From positions 1 through 64,000 of the forward strand of contig OMXZ01000008.1 of the NCBI GenBank assembly GCA_900315165.1: a stretch of 64,000 bases of DNA. Reading direction: 5' to 3'. This document shows, piece by piece, positions 1 through 11,050 of this stretch. How positions within the stretch are numbered: the first letter of the stretch is position 1; every line of letters begins with the position of its first letter. Origin of the DNA: an uncultured Actinomycetes bacterium. GTDB taxonomy: Bacteria > Actinomycetota > Coriobacteriia > Coriobacteriales > Atopobiaceae. The position numbers were made by a program, and so were the translations under genes. The notes under the pieces were generated by a model. It made no database searches. It was not told the DNA's origin and saw only the letters and a list, made by a program, of their open reading frames with translations.

Positions 1-2148
<2,148 letters not shown>

Positions 2149-2154
2149 CGGCTA

Positions 2155-2182
2155 GCCGCCAGGCCCTGCGGGGCCTGGCGGC
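2155..2182 (+). terminator. Hairpin after clpB
   Basis: A perfect 12-bp GC-rich stem (2155-2166 with 2171-2182) closes on a TGCG tetraloop 7 bases after the clpB stop. No T-tract follows, so it may be a weak or factor-assisted terminator, or an mRNA-stabilising hairpin. Confidence 0.6.
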
Positions 2183-2211
2183 GGGACATCCGCGCACACC
2201 TCCGCTATAGT
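2183..2211 (+). promoter_or_regulatory. Candidate promoter of the PASTA gene
   Basis: GGGACA (2183-2188) and TATAGT (2206-2211) are separated by 17 bp and lie just ahead of the PASTA-protein gene. This also argues against the upstream TTG codon at 2211 as the translation start, because it falls inside the -10 element. Confidence 0.4.
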
Positions 2212-2244
2212 TGTGGCAGCAAACGCGCACGAAACGGAGCTGCT

Positions 2245-3776
2245 ATGGCACGCCATATGGCCGAGGGCACACCCGAACAAGCGCCGGACGACGAGACGCC
2301 GAGGGCGAATCTGAGGAGACGACCCTGCTGCCCGCGGATGACGAGGAGGAGACGCGCCTGCTTGCCGATGCGGACCGGTTCGAGACCATCGGGCGGACCG
2401 AGCTCATGCCGACCCCGATCGAGGAAGATACCGACGACCCGCGCGTGCAGACGATGCGCATGGTCCCTGCGGGGCGCGACACCCTCTTCGACGAGGAGGC
2501 CCAGGCGCAGAAGAAGAAATCCCACCGGCGTCTCGCCGTGGTCTACCTGCTGATGGCGGTCTTGATCGCCGCCGCGGCTGCCTTTGTCTCCTATGGGGCC
2601 GAGCTCTGGGGCGGCAAGACCGTGCCTGGCGTGATCGGGCGCAGCCAGCAGGCGGCGACCTCCTTGCTCGAGGCCAGGGGATTTACGGTATCCGTGGTCG
2701 AGGAGCCTGCTGACGAGAAGATCGGCAAGGTGACCGCGCAGTCCCCTGCGGGCGGCGAGCGCCTCGAGGCGGGGGAGACCATCGAGATCACGGTCGCCGT
2801 GGCCCGGGTCGTGCCCAACGTGACGGGCATGGCGGCAGCCGATGCCGAGGCTGCCCTGCACGATGCCGGCGCCGAAACAATCAAGACGACCTATACGGCT
2901 TCCGACCAACCGGCGGGCACCGTACTCGGCACCGATCCCGAGGCAGGCCAGCCCTTCAAGTCCCACGACGCCATCACGCTCGTCGTGGCGCAGGCCTTCA
3001 GCGTTCCCGACCTGGTTGGCCAGAAGGAGGCCGACGCCATCAAGGCGCTCGAGTCCGTGGGCATGACTGCAAACGTGACCTACACTGATTCCGACCAGGA
3101 GGACCACACAGTCCTCTCCATGGATCCGGCTCCCGGGACCGAGGTCGCCGCGGGTGCCGAGGTCGCGCTGAGCGTGGCGGCACCCTATCCCGATGACGTC
3201 CATCTAGTGGCCGACTATGCGGCCCACCAGCCGGCGGACATCTCGAAATGGCTTGCCGACCAGGGCTTCCGCTGCACGGGGGGCGCGGTCGACAGCGCCG
3301 GCTATGCGGCGGCGACCTATTCCGACGGCGGCGCCACGGTGACCCTCACCTCCACGCCCTTCGTCAATTCCGTTGACCTCTCGGAAGGCAACCAGGGCGA
3401 CGTGCTCGCCGACGGCAAGTGGTTCGAGGGCGTGCGTTATGAGTTTGGCGCGAACGAGCAGCCGTCCGGCGCCTCGGCCCTTTCCGATGGAGCGGTGAGG
3501 TCGGCCATGGCCACCTGCGGGCTCAACGGTTGGACTGACACCTGCACCCAGGACTCGGTCGTGCTGCCCGCGCCGGCGACCGCCGAGGGACACCGCTTTA
3601 TCTGCGCCTATGGCGAGATGGGCGACAACTGCTGGACGGTCCTTGTCGAGGCGACCGATAGCGGCTCGCGGACCGTGGTCACCTACGCGCCCAAGTCGGT
3701 GTATGACTCTGCCAACCTGTCGGGTACCGGCGGCAGGATCTGCGACTACGTGGCCTATATGTATCTCTACAGCTGA
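2245..3776 (+). CDS. PASTA-domain single-pass membrane protein, apparent N-terminal frameshift
   Basis: The protein has an acidic, Thr-rich cytoplasmic part (about 2300-2500), one membrane helix (about 2530-2600), three tandem PASTA repeats (about 2611-2800, 2807-2996 and 2997-3185) and a Cys-containing C-terminal region of unknown function. PASTA repeats usually bind muropeptides or lipid II and are found on Ser/Thr kinases and penicillin-binding proteins; no kinase domain is present here. The ATG at 2245 has a GGAG ribosome site, but its frame turns Arg-rich after about 20 codons. The acidic frame that leads into the membrane helix is offset by one base from about position 2300. Motifs such as EETTLL and EETRLL resemble phospho-Thr sites read by FHA domains (inference). 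If there is no frameshift, the first in-frame ATG is 2407. Confidence 0.8.
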
Positions 3777-3783
3777 GGCGGTT

Positions 3784-3945
3784 ATGGACGACAAGAAGCG
3801 CAAGAAGGCAAACGAGGACCGGGCCAGGCGCGACCGCGAGTCCCCCTACCTGCGGCCCGAGAACGAGGATGACGACGGCTATGATCCCTTTTCTGATCGG
3901 CCGCCCGAGCGCGAGCCCCTCTTCCAGCGCGACCCCTGGTCTTAG
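3784..3945 (+). CDS. Small charged hypothetical protein
   Basis: A 53-residue, strongly charged protein with no membrane segment begins 7 bases after the PASTA gene stop and is probably co-transcribed with it. It starts MDDKKRKKANEDRARRD and ends in an acidic and proline-rich stretch. I do not recognise a family. Its last codons overlap the last codons of the opposite-strand gene at 3942. There is no strong ribosome site, which suggests translational coupling. Confidence 0.5.
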   Translation: MDDKKRKKANEDRARRDRESPYLRPENEDDDGYDPFSDRPPEREPLFQRDPWS

Positions 3946-4358
3946 GCGCCGGTAATCAGACGCACCGCCACGACCAGCAGAATCACGAGAATCGCGACAA
4001 TCACAGCCATGACGATGGCGGAGCGGCGCTGACGGGCCTGCTCGCGGGACGAGAAGATGGTCTTCTTGCCCTTAGGCACCTCGAGGTATTGGCCATATTG
4101 CGAATCGCGGCGCAGGCGGTCCCCCTGGCGGATGCGGTTTTGGCCGGACGCGGAGAAATTGGAGTCGTGCGTGTAGTTGCCGCGGGCGTCGAAGGCGTCC
4201 TGGTCGACGTCGTCGATGGAGGCCACGGTGCGGCGCGGCTTGGCGGGACGCACGTAGGCGGGGCGGTAGGCGTCCTGGGCCGGCGCGCTCGGCTCGGCAG
4301 GCGTGTCCACCGGCTCGGCGGGGGTGTCGTAGGGGGTATCGGTATCGAAGCTGTCCAT
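3942..4358 (-). CDS. C-terminally anchored small membrane protein
   Basis: A 138-residue protein whose first 110 residues are hydrophilic, Pro/Asp-rich and then basic, followed by one hydrophobic helix (AIVMAVIVAILVILLVVAV) a few residues from the C-terminus. This predicts a tail-anchored protein with its bulk in the cytoplasm. The family is not recognised. It is convergent with the small gene at 3784, with a 4-base overlap of the ends. Confidence 0.65.
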   Translation of the reverse strand: MDSFDTDTPYDTPAEPVDTPAEPSAPAQDAYRPAYVRPAKPRRTVASIDDVDQDAFDARGNYTHDSNFSASGQNRIRQGDRLRRDSQYGQYLEVPKGKKTIFSSREQARQRRSAIVMAVIVAILVILLVVAVRLITGA

Positions 4359-4630
4359 GCAGCGTCCTCCTGCATAAACGGGGTCCTCAAGTCACATTCG
4401 CTATCATAACCCAGCTCGCGGTGGGCTATGCGGTCGTTTGGCCGTCAGTCCCGCCTGTTCCAGACAATATCCGCGAGCGGGAAATCTATAACATACACAC
4501 TTAGATTTGCTGAGTATGTGTAGCTGAGAAAATCTTGAGTTGACGGTATAAAACTCCTGCGCCGGGGGACACTAGAGATTGACATCAAAGGAGCTCCAGA
4601 GGAGCGCCAAGGCAAGGTAAGGAGCACATC
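4359..4630 (+). promoter_or_regulatory. Upstream region of hsp20 with promoter and HspR-like half site
   Basis: CTGAGA (4524-4529) and TATAAA (4547-4552), 17 bp apart, form a credible promoter. CTTGAGT at 4534-4540, between the two hexamers, equals one arm of the actinobacterial HAIR operator for HspR. The matching inverted arm at 7 bp spacing is absent; only ACTCCTG occurs 12 bp further on. Heat-shock repression is therefore possible but weakly supported. The region is relatively AT-rich. Confidence 0.4.
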
Positions 4631-5062
4631 ATGACTACCATGGTTCCGTACGATCGTTACAACAGGCTCGCCCGTTCGATGTGGCCGTTCGGCTCTGATT
4701 GGGACGACCTCTTCAAGTGGCCGACCGAGATCGCCGACGCCGGCACCTTCAAGATGGACATCGAGGACGCCGACGATAAGTACGTCGTGAGCGCGCACGT
4801 CCCCGGCGTCAGCAAGGACGAGATTGACGTCGAGCTCAACGAGGGTCGTCTGTCCGTCTCCGTGGACCACAAGGAGTCCGACGAGGACAAGGGCAAGAAC
4901 TACCTGCACAAGGAGACGAGCGAGTGGCAGGCCACGCGCGGCGTCTACCTGAAGGACGCGGCCACCGCGGGCCTCACGGCCAAGCTCGCCGACGGCATCC
5001 TCACGATCAATGTGCCCAAGCAGGTTGAGCAGGCCAATGTGACCAAGGTCACGATCGACTAG
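4631..5062 (+). CDS. Hsp20/alpha-crystallin small heat-shock protein
   Basis: A 143-residue protein with a short N-terminal arm, an alpha-crystallin domain (about residues 35-135) and a short tail. The pattern VSAHVPGVSKDEIDVELNEG followed by a final strand, DGILTINVPK, is typical of bacterial Hsp20 proteins. These ATP-independent holdases bind unfolding proteins and pass them to DnaK/ClpB, which fits the clpB gene just upstream. The start ATG has a good AAGGAG site. It appears to be a single-gene unit ended by a strong terminator at 5117. Confidence 0.95.
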   Translation: MTTMVPYDRYNRLARSMWPFGSDWDDLFKWPTEIADAGTFKMDIEDADDKYVVSAHVPGVSKDEIDVELNEGRLSVSVDHKESDEDKGKNYLHKETSEWQATRGVYLKDAATAGLTAKLADGILTINVPKQVEQANVTKVTID

Positions 5063-5116
5063 CTCTCGGTCCCATCAACCGTTCTCGACAATCCTCCTCC
5101 AGGGATGCAGACGAGA

Positions 5117-5146
5117 GGGGCGGTGCTTCGGCGCCGCCCCTTTTTT
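5117..5146 (+). terminator. Rho-independent terminator after hsp20
   Basis: A 10-bp stem (5117-5126 with 5131-5140, one G-T pair) on a TTCG tetraloop is followed by six T residues. Confidence 0.92.
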
Positions 5147-5200
5147 GCGTCGCGGCTTTCTGCTAGCGTGATGCAGAAATTGGGAGCATCGGGAGGTGCC

Positions 5201-6187
5201 ATGACCATCAACGAGATTGCACAGCTGGCGGGCGTGTCGCGCGCTACCGTCTCGCGCTATCTCAACGACGGCTATGTGAGCGAGGAAAAGAAAAAGCGCA
5301 TCGCAAAGGTCATCGCCCAGACCGGCTATGTCCCCTCCCAGCAGGCGCGCACGCTGCGCACGGGCAAGACGCGCTTCGTGGGCGTGGTCATTCCCAAAAT
5401 CAATTCCGAATCGGTCGGCCGCGAGGTCGCGGGCATCACGTCGGTGCTCGGCGCGTCCGACTACCGCACGCTGCTTGCCAACACCGACAACGACGAGACC
5501 GCCGAGGTCGCTTACCTCAACGCCTTCCGCGAGCAGGGGCAGGTGGACGGCATCATCCTGATTGGCACGGTCATCACGGACGAGCATCGCCGCCTCTTCG
5601 AGGAGCTAAGCGTGCCGGTCGCCGTGACGGGACAGCGCGTCGAAGGGGTGAGCTGCGTCTACTTCGACGACTACAACGCGATGTACGACCTCACGCTTTG
5701 CTGTGCGGCTGGCCGCGAGCATCCTGCCTACATCGGCGTCTTCGAGCGCGACTATGCGGCGGGCCACCTGCGTACCCAGGCCTTCCTCGATGCGGCCCAC
5801 CAGCTGGGCTGCGCCGATCCCGTGGTCGAGCGGGGCCTGTTCGACATGGGGTCGGGGGCCACCTTGACCGACAAGATCATGAGCGAGCGCCCCGAGACCG
5901 ATGCGCTTGTCTGCGCCACCGACGAGATCGCGGCGGGCGCCTGCAAACGGCTGAGCCAGCTGGGCCTGCGAGTGCCCGAGGACGTGCATGTCACGGGCTT
6001 GGGCGACTCGAGCCTGGCCCGCGTCGTCACGCCGCAGCTGACCACGGTGCACTACTACTATCGCACGAGCGGCGTCGAGGCGGCTCGCATGCTGGTGGAG
6101 GCCATGGAGCAGGGCAACGCAGCCGTCCGCGAGACCAAGATGGGCTACAAGCTGGTCCTGCGCGAGAGCACGGCAGCCGACGCGTAG
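5201..6187 (+). CDS. scrR: LacI-family transcriptional regulator, sucrose-repressor type
   Basis: A 328-residue regulator. An N-terminal helix-turn-helix (MTINEIAQLAGVSRATVSRY) and hinge helix are followed by a periplasmic-binding-protein-like sugar sensor domain from about residue 60 onward. The ATG at 5201 is chosen because GGGAGG lies 5-10 bases ahead and because it places the HTH at the N-terminus; longer frames start inside the upstream terminator. It sits directly before the sucrose-type PTS gene on the same strand, and a LacI-type operator lies between the two genes. It probably represses the PTS/fructokinase/GH32 genes and is relieved by a sugar such as sucrose-6-phosphate or fructose (inference from neighbours). 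Confidence 0.88.
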   Translation: MTINEIAQLAGVSRATVSRYLNDGYVSEEKKKRIAKVIAQTGYVPSQQARTLRTGKTRFVGVVIPKINSESVGREVAGITSVLGASDYRTLLANTDNDETAEVAYLNAFREQGQVDGIILIGTVITDEHRRLFEELSVPVAVTGQRVEGVSCVYFDDYNAMYDLTLCCAAGREHPAYIGVFERDYAAGHLRTQAFLDAAHQLGCADPVVERGLFDMGSGATLTDKIMSERPETDALVCATDEIAAGACKRLSQLGLRVPEDVHVTGLGDSSLARVVTPQLTTVHYYYRTSGVEAARMLVEAMEQGNAAVRETKMGYKLVLRESTAADA

Positions 6188-6283
6188 GGTTGCCGCTCGC
6201 CGTCGAATTCCTACCGCTCGACCCTTCTCCATATCTGACGGAGTTTTATCTTCGGCCCGAGATTATCCTGAATGTGAAGCGTG

Positions 6284-6307
6284 TGAGAACGATTCCATAC
6301 ATCGTTC
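6284..6307. promoter_or_regulatory. LacI-type operator upstream of the PTS gene
   Basis: The sequence TGAGAACGATTCCA (6284-6297) has the central CG and partial dyad of LacI/GalR operators. It also begins a perfect 7-bp inverted repeat: GAACGAT at 6287-6293 pairs with ATCGTTC at 6301-6307 across 7 bases. The 12-base core AGAACGATTCCA recurs at 17343 and, inverted, at 59120-59131. Confidence 0.75.
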
Positions 6308-6364
6308 CGCATTCGGAGACAAGGGCCGGATCGTCCGACCACAAGGGCAAGAAGGGGGAACTGC

Positions 6365-8308
6365 ATGGCTTTAGACTACGCTGAGGCGGCAAAGGCCACA
6401 TTGGAGGCGATTGGCGGCTCGTCGAACGTCGTCAGCGCCGCGCACTGTGCCACGCGCCTGCGCCTTGTCATCGCCGACAATGACAAGATCGACAAGGACG
6501 CTCTCGAGGAGATTCCCGGCGCCAAGGGCAATTTCGAGGCATCCGGCCAGCTCCAGATCATCTTTGGCACCGGTACGGTCGACAAGGTATACGACGAGTT
6601 CATCAGCCAGGGCGGCATCACCGCCGCTAGCAAGGCCGAGGTCAAGGAGGCTGCCGCCCAGAACCAGAACAAGTTCATGGCGGCCATCAAGGTCCTCTCT
6701 GACGTCTTCGTACCGATCATCCCGGCCATCGTCGCCTCCGGCATGCTCATGGGTATCATGAGCGCCGTGCCCTACCTCTTCCCCGACGTCGACCTCTCGG
6801 CCAACGTCTATTGGAAGATCGCTGGCCTCATCAACGCTTGCGCCCTGGCCAACCTGCAGATTCTGATCGGCTTCTCCGCGGCGACCGTCTTCGGCGGCAA
6901 TCCCTATCTGGGCGCCTCGCTCGGCGCGCTTCTCATCAGCGGTGACTTCATCAACGCCTATAGTGCCTCCTCCGCGATCACTGACGGCACCATGATTACC
7001 TATGATGTGATCCCTGGTGTCTACAGCATCGACTGGATCGGCTATCAGGGCCACGTCATCCCCATCATCGTGGGCGTCTGGATCCTGTGTTTCTTCGAGA
7101 AGCGCCTGCACAAGGTCATCCCCGAGATGTTCGACCTCTTCCTGACGCCGCTGCTGTCCGTTTCCGGAGCCGCCTATATCACGATTCTCTTCATCGGCCC
7201 GATTTTTGTCTGGCTCGAGAACAACATCATCGGCCTGCTCATGGCTCTGCTCTCCGTGCCCCTGGGCCTCGGCTACATCGTTATCGGTCTCATCTACAGT
7301 CCGTCGGTCGTTACCGGTCTGCACCAGATGTACACCATCATCGATGTCTCGCTGCTCGGCCAGTACGGCGTGACCTACTGGCTGCCGATCGCCTCGGCGG
7401 CCAACATTGCCCAGGGCGGTGCCTGCCTGGCAGTCGCTCTCAAGACCAAGTCGGTCAAGACCAAGTCTCTGGCCGTTCCTTCCGGCGTCTCCTGCCTGCT
7501 CGGCATCACCGAGCCTGCCATCTTCGGCGTCAACCTGCCTAAGGTCAAGCCCTTTGTGGCCGGTATGATCGGTTCCGCCTGCGGTGCCTTCATCTGCTAC
7601 ATGACCAACCTCGGCGCAACGGGCACCGGCGTCACCGGTATCTTCGGCCTGCTGCTCTGCATCGCCCAGCCGATCCAGTACATCCTGATGTTCGCCGTCG
7701 CCTTCGGCGTCGCTTTTGCGATCACCTGGACCATCTACTCCGAGAAGCACGAGGGCGAGAAGGCTCCCAAGGCCGTCGCTACGGCCAAGGCCGCTGCCGA
7801 CGAGGAGGCCGTCCTGGCAGCCTCCGAGGCTGAGGAGGCTCCTGCCGCCGCCGCGACCGCCGAGACGATCGTTGCCCCCATGGCCGGCAAGGCTATCGCG
7901 CTGGCCGACGTCGCCGACCCCGTCTTCGCCTCCGAGGCGATGGGCAAGGGCATGGCCATCGAGCCCACCGAGGGCAAGGTCTTCGCCCCGGTCGACGGCA
8001 CCATCACGGTGCTCGCCGAGACTGGCCACGCGGTCGGCCTGCTGTCTGACGACGGCGCCGAGATTCTGCTCCACATCGGCATCGACACGGTCGAGCTTAA
8101 GGGCGAGCCCTTTACCGCGCATGTCAAGCAGATGCAGGAGGTCAAGAAGGGCGACCTGCTGATGGACGTCGACCTCGAGGCCGTCAAGGCGGCCGGCAAG
8201 GCCACGACCACCATGGTCATCATCACCAACACCGACGACTACGCCTCCGTCGACGCCCATGTCGGCGCGGACGTGGCCCCGGGCGACGCGGTCATCGACG
8301 TCAAGTAG
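6365..8308 (+). CDS. scrA: PTS sucrose/beta-glucoside-type permease EIIBCA
   Basis: A 647-residue three-domain PTS permease that takes up and phosphorylates its sugar at the membrane. Domain order is EIIB (residues 1-90, phospho-Cys28 in AAHCATRLRLV), EIIC (about 105-465, multiple membrane helices, with the ITEPAIFGVNLPK region) and, after an Ala/Glu-rich linker, EIIA (about 495-647, phospho-His570 in LLHIGIDTVELKG). The EIIC sequence and the neighbours (LacI-type repressor, fructokinase, GH32 hydrolases) favour sucrose over aryl-beta-glucosides. The product would be sucrose-6-phosphate. The ATG at 6365 has a purine-rich AAGGGGGAA site. The upstream LacI-type operator implies sugar induction. 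Confidence 0.92.
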   Translation: MALDYAEAAKATLEAIGGSSNVVSAAHCATRLRLVIADNDKIDKDALEEIPGAKGNFEASGQLQIIFGTGTVDKVYDEFISQGGITAASKAEVKEAAAQNQNKFMAAIKVLSDVFVPIIPAIVASGMLMGIMSAVPYLFPDVDLSANVYWKIAGLINACALANLQILIGFSAATVFGGNPYLGASLGALLISGDFINAYSASSAITDGTMITYDVIPGVYSIDWIGYQGHVIPIIVGVWILCFFEKRLHKVIPEMFDLFLTPLLSVSGAAYITILFIGPIFVWLENNIIGLLMALLSVPLGLGYIVIGLIYSPSVVTGLHQMYTIIDVSLLGQYGVTYWLPIASAANIAQGGACLAVALKTKSVKTKSLAVPSGVSCLLGITEPAIFGVNLPKVKPFVAGMIGSACGAFICYMTNLGATGTGVTGIFGLLLCIAQPIQYILMFAVAFGVAFAITWTIYSEKHEGEKAPKAVATAKAAADEEAVLAASEAEEAPAAAATAETIVAPMAGKAIALADVADPVFASEAMGKGMAIEPTEGKVFAPVDGTITVLAETGHAVGLLSDDGAEILLHIGIDTVELKGEPFTAHVKQMQEVKKGDLLMDVDLEAVKAAGKATTTMVIITNTDDYASVDAHVGADVAPGDAVIDVK

Positions 8309-8335
8309 ACGCCTGCCGCATCACGTACCGTACGA

Positions 8336-8363
8336 GGGGCGGCCGTCTGACGGTCGCCCCTTC
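8336..8363 (+). terminator. Terminator or attenuator after the PTS gene
   Basis: A 10-bp stem (8336-8345 with 8351-8360, one G-T pair) with a 5-base loop is followed by a short T/C stretch. It lies between the PTS and fructokinase genes and may reduce read-through. Confidence 0.6.
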
Positions 8364-8384
8364 TCGTCAAGAGAGGGAGTAGCG

Positions 8385-9341
8385 ATGATCAGCGTCACAG
8401 CTTTGGGCGAGGTCCTTATCGACTTCACGGATGCAGGGGTCTCCGAGGGAGGCCAGAAACTCTTCGAGCGCAACGCGGGCGGCGCCCCGGCCAACGTGCT
8501 GGTGGCCCTCCAGCGCATGGGCTTCGAGACAGCCTTTATCGGCAAGATCGGCAACGACATGCACGGTGAGTTCCTGCGCGGCACGCTGACGTCCAACGGC
8601 GTCAACTGCGACGGCCTCATCACCGACCCGGATTTCTTCACGACCCTCGCCTTCGTAGCCTTAGACGAGCAGGGCGACCGCAGCTTCTCCTTCGCGCGCA
8701 AGCCCGGCGCGGACACCCAGATCCGACCTGAGGAGATCGACGAGCGCATCATCCGCAACAGCCGTATCTTCCACATCGGCTCGCTCTCGCTGACCGACGA
8801 GCCCGCCCGCTCCGCCACGCACCACGCGCTCGAGCTTGCCAAGGAAGCCGGCTGCGTGCTGAGCTACGACCCCAACTACCGCGCCAACCTCTGGCCCAAC
8901 GTCGGCGCCGCCATGGAGCAGATGCGCTCCGTCCTGCCCATGATGGACCTCGTCAAGATCAGCGACGAGGAGTGCGGCCTGCTCACCGACTTTGATGAGC
9001 CCGAGGCCGCGGCCGCGGCCATCGTCGAGCAGGGCGCCTCCGTCTGCGTCGTGACCGTCGGCGGCGACGGCGCCTACGTGCGCACCGCCGAGGGTGGCGA
9101 GATTGTCCCGCCCTTCCCCGCAGGCGTCGTGGACACGACCGGCGCAGGCGACTCCTTCTGGGGCGGCTTCCTGTCCGCCTTCCTCGAGTCCAATCTGGAG
9201 CCGGCCAAGGTGACCCTGGCCGATGCCAAGATGATGGTCCGCGTGGGCAATGCGGTCGCGTCCCTGTGCGTCCGTAAGCGCGGCGGCATCCCCGCTATGC
9301 CCACCCGCCCCGAGGTCGAGGCGTTGCTGGATGCGCACTAA
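8385..9341 (+). CDS. scrK: PfkB-family fructokinase
   Basis: A 318-residue ribokinase-fold sugar kinase. The N-terminal glycine pair (RNAGGAPANVLVALQRMG) and the C-terminal signature DTTGAGDSFWGGF, containing the catalytic Asp and anion hole, are both intact. It would phosphorylate the fructose released from sucrose-6-phosphate by the GH32 enzymes to fructose-6-phosphate. The ATG at 8385 is chosen because GAGGGAG precedes it; the longer frame begins inside the PTS gene. It lies 76 bases after the PTS gene on the same strand. Confidence 0.92.
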   Translation: MISVTALGEVLIDFTDAGVSEGGQKLFERNAGGAPANVLVALQRMGFETAFIGKIGNDMHGEFLRGTLTSNGVNCDGLITDPDFFTTLAFVALDEQGDRSFSFARKPGADTQIRPEEIDERIIRNSRIFHIGSLSLTDEPARSATHHALELAKEAGCVLSYDPNYRANLWPNVGAAMEQMRSVLPMMDLVKISDEECGLLTDFDEPEAAAAAIVEQGASVCVVTVGGDGAYVRTAEGGEIVPPFPAGVVDTTGAGDSFWGGFLSAFLESNLEPAKVTLADAKMMVRVGNAVASLCVRKRGGIPAMPTRPEVEALLDAH

Positions 9342-9351
9342 TTGTTGATGA

Positions 9352-9493
9352 GGGGAGGGGTGGCGCGGCGCGGGGACAGTTTTTCGCTCGGCGCTCGCAA
9401 AAGAAAAACGCTTTTGCTCGCTTGCTCAACATCTGAAAAGAATTGAGTTTCGCAACTCGCAAAAACTATCCCCGCGCCGCGCCACCCCTCCTC
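9352..9493. repeat. MITE-like element with 33-bp terminal inverted repeats
   Basis: The arms 9352-9384 and 9461-9493 are inverted copies matching at 31 of 33 positions, each containing GGGTGGCGCGGCGCGGGG. The 76-base centre holds two smaller hairpins: GCAAAAG with CTTTTGC near 9396-9417, and GAGTT with AACTC near 9445-9457. There is no coding capacity. The form is that of a small non-autonomous repeat inserted between the fructokinase and GH32 genes. It may also act as a transcript hairpin within the operon. Confidence 0.75.
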
Positions 9494-9516
9494 GCAACTG
9501 AATTGAGGAGGTTGGC

Positions 9517-11040
9517 ATGGCGGTCGACATCAATTGGAACCCCAAGCACAACTGGCGGCTGCGCTTCCACTTGCAGACACCGACGGGCGGGCTCACGGAC
9601 CCCAATGGGCTTTCGCAGCTGGATGGCGTGTACCACTTCTTCCACCAGTACACGCCCAAATGGCCGGCGGTGGGACACGGCTGGGGGCACTGGACCAGCC
9701 CTGATCTTGTCAACTGGACCTTCCACGGCGAGACCATCCGGCCCGACTGCGAGCTCGACCGCAACGGGTCCTACTCAGGCTCGGCCCTTGTGCGCGACGG
9801 CAGGCTCTGGTGCTACTACACCGGCAACGTGCTGATGCCCGGCGATTATGATTACGACTTCGCGGGCCGCCTGGCCAACGAGAACCTCGTGATCTCCGAG
9901 GACGGTGACCACTTCACCGACAAGGTCTGCGTGCTCGGCAACGACGGCTACCCCGCCTACTGCTCCAACCACGTGCGCGACCCCAAGGTCTGGGAACAGG
10001 ACGGCCGCCTGCACATGCTGCTCGGCGCCCGCACCAAGGACAGCCGCGGCGGCGTGCTGCTTTACGCCTCCGACGACGGCTACTCCTGGGAGCTCGAGGG
10101 CTCTGCCACCAACCGGGGCAAGCGGGCCTTCGGCTACATGTGGGAGTGCCCCAACGTTGCCCAGATCGACGGGCGCGAGTTCCTCTTCGTCTGCCCCCAG
10201 GGCGTGCCCAAGCAGCCCTTCAAGTTCCAGAACATCCACAACTGCGGCTACTTTCCCGTGGAGGGCAAGGTCATCGACCTGCTCGCCCAGGATTCGGGGC
10301 TGATGGAGGCCGACGGTCCCTTCGCCTGCTTCGACGAGAAGGACTTCGTCGAGACGGACTACGGCTTCGACTACTACTGCCCGCAGATGTTCGTGGACGA
10401 GCGCGGCCGCACGATCCTGGGCGGCTGGGTGGGTCTGCCCGACATCGAGTTCCAATATGAGACGCCCACGCGCGAGTGGATGCACACGATGACCCTGCCG
10501 CGCGTCCTTTCGCTCAACGAGGCCGGGCGCGTCTGTTTCTGGCCCGTGGAGGAGGTCGAGGCCCTGCGCGAGACGCCCGTCGAGTTCACGGCGTCGGCAG
10601 CCCCGGGCGCCACGGGCTATGTGGGCTCGCAGACCACCTGCGACATGTTCGACGTCGAAGGCGCCGTGAGCGCCTGCTTCCCCAACGGGACCTGTGACGC
10701 CCTGATCGAGGGCATCCAGGGCGAGGGCCGCGTGATCATCGGAGCGGACCTCGAGCTCCTCATCCACGGCGACACCCTCGAGCTCGACTTCCAAAGCCCG
10801 TCGGGTCGCTGGCGCACCAACCGCCGTCTGCTCCTCTCGGACCTTTCCGCCGGCTGCGTGACCGATTTGCGTATCATGGTGGATACCTCCGTCGTGGAGA
10901 TTTACATCAACGGGGGCGAGAAGACCATGACCACGCGTTGGTACCCGCTCGACATCGCCAACCTGCACGTGACCTCCACGCTGCGGGCGTGCCACACCGG
11001 ATGGGAGATGGGAGCCTTTACCTTCGCTAACGTCGGATAG
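9517..11040 (+). CDS. GH32 sucrose(-6-phosphate) hydrolase, copy 1
   Basis: A 507-residue GH32 beta-fructosidase with no signal peptide, so cytoplasmic. It has an N-terminal five-blade propeller (to about residue 340) and a C-terminal beta-sandwich. The catalytic nucleophile Asp28 is in LTDPNGL, the transition-state Asp in HVRDPKVW, and the acid/base Glu in MWECPNV. The usual NDPNG motif is TDPNG here, a tolerated change. A strong GAGGAGG site supports the ATG at 9517. It likely hydrolyses sucrose-6-phosphate delivered by the PTS into glucose-6-phosphate and fructose; short fructo-oligosaccharides are an alternative substrate. Confidence 0.9.
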   Translation: MAVDINWNPKHNWRLRFHLQTPTGGLTDPNGLSQLDGVYHFFHQYTPKWPAVGHGWGHWTSPDLVNWTFHGETIRPDCELDRNGSYSGSALVRDGRLWCYYTGNVLMPGDYDYDFAGRLANENLVISEDGDHFTDKVCVLGNDGYPAYCSNHVRDPKVWEQDGRLHMLLGARTKDSRGGVLLYASDDGYSWELEGSATNRGKRAFGYMWECPNVAQIDGREFLFVCPQGVPKQPFKFQNIHNCGYFPVEGKVIDLLAQDSGLMEADGPFACFDEKDFVETDYGFDYYCPQMFVDERGRTILGGWVGLPDIEFQYETPTREWMHTMTLPRVLSLNEAGRVCFWPVEEVEALRETPVEFTASAAPGATGYVGSQTTCDMFDVEGAVSACFPNGTCDALIEGIQGEGRVIIGADLELLIHGDTLELDFQSPSGRWRTNRRLLLSDLSAGCVTDLRIMVDTSVVEIYINGGEKTMTTRWYPLDIANLHVTSTLRACHTGWEMGAFTFANVG

Positions 11041-11050
11041 GGGGCACCGC

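Noticed and set aside
4524-4560. A complete HspR (HAIR) operator at the hsp20 promoter
   Set aside because: Only one arm, CTTGAGT, is present; the second arm at the required 7-bp spacing is missing.
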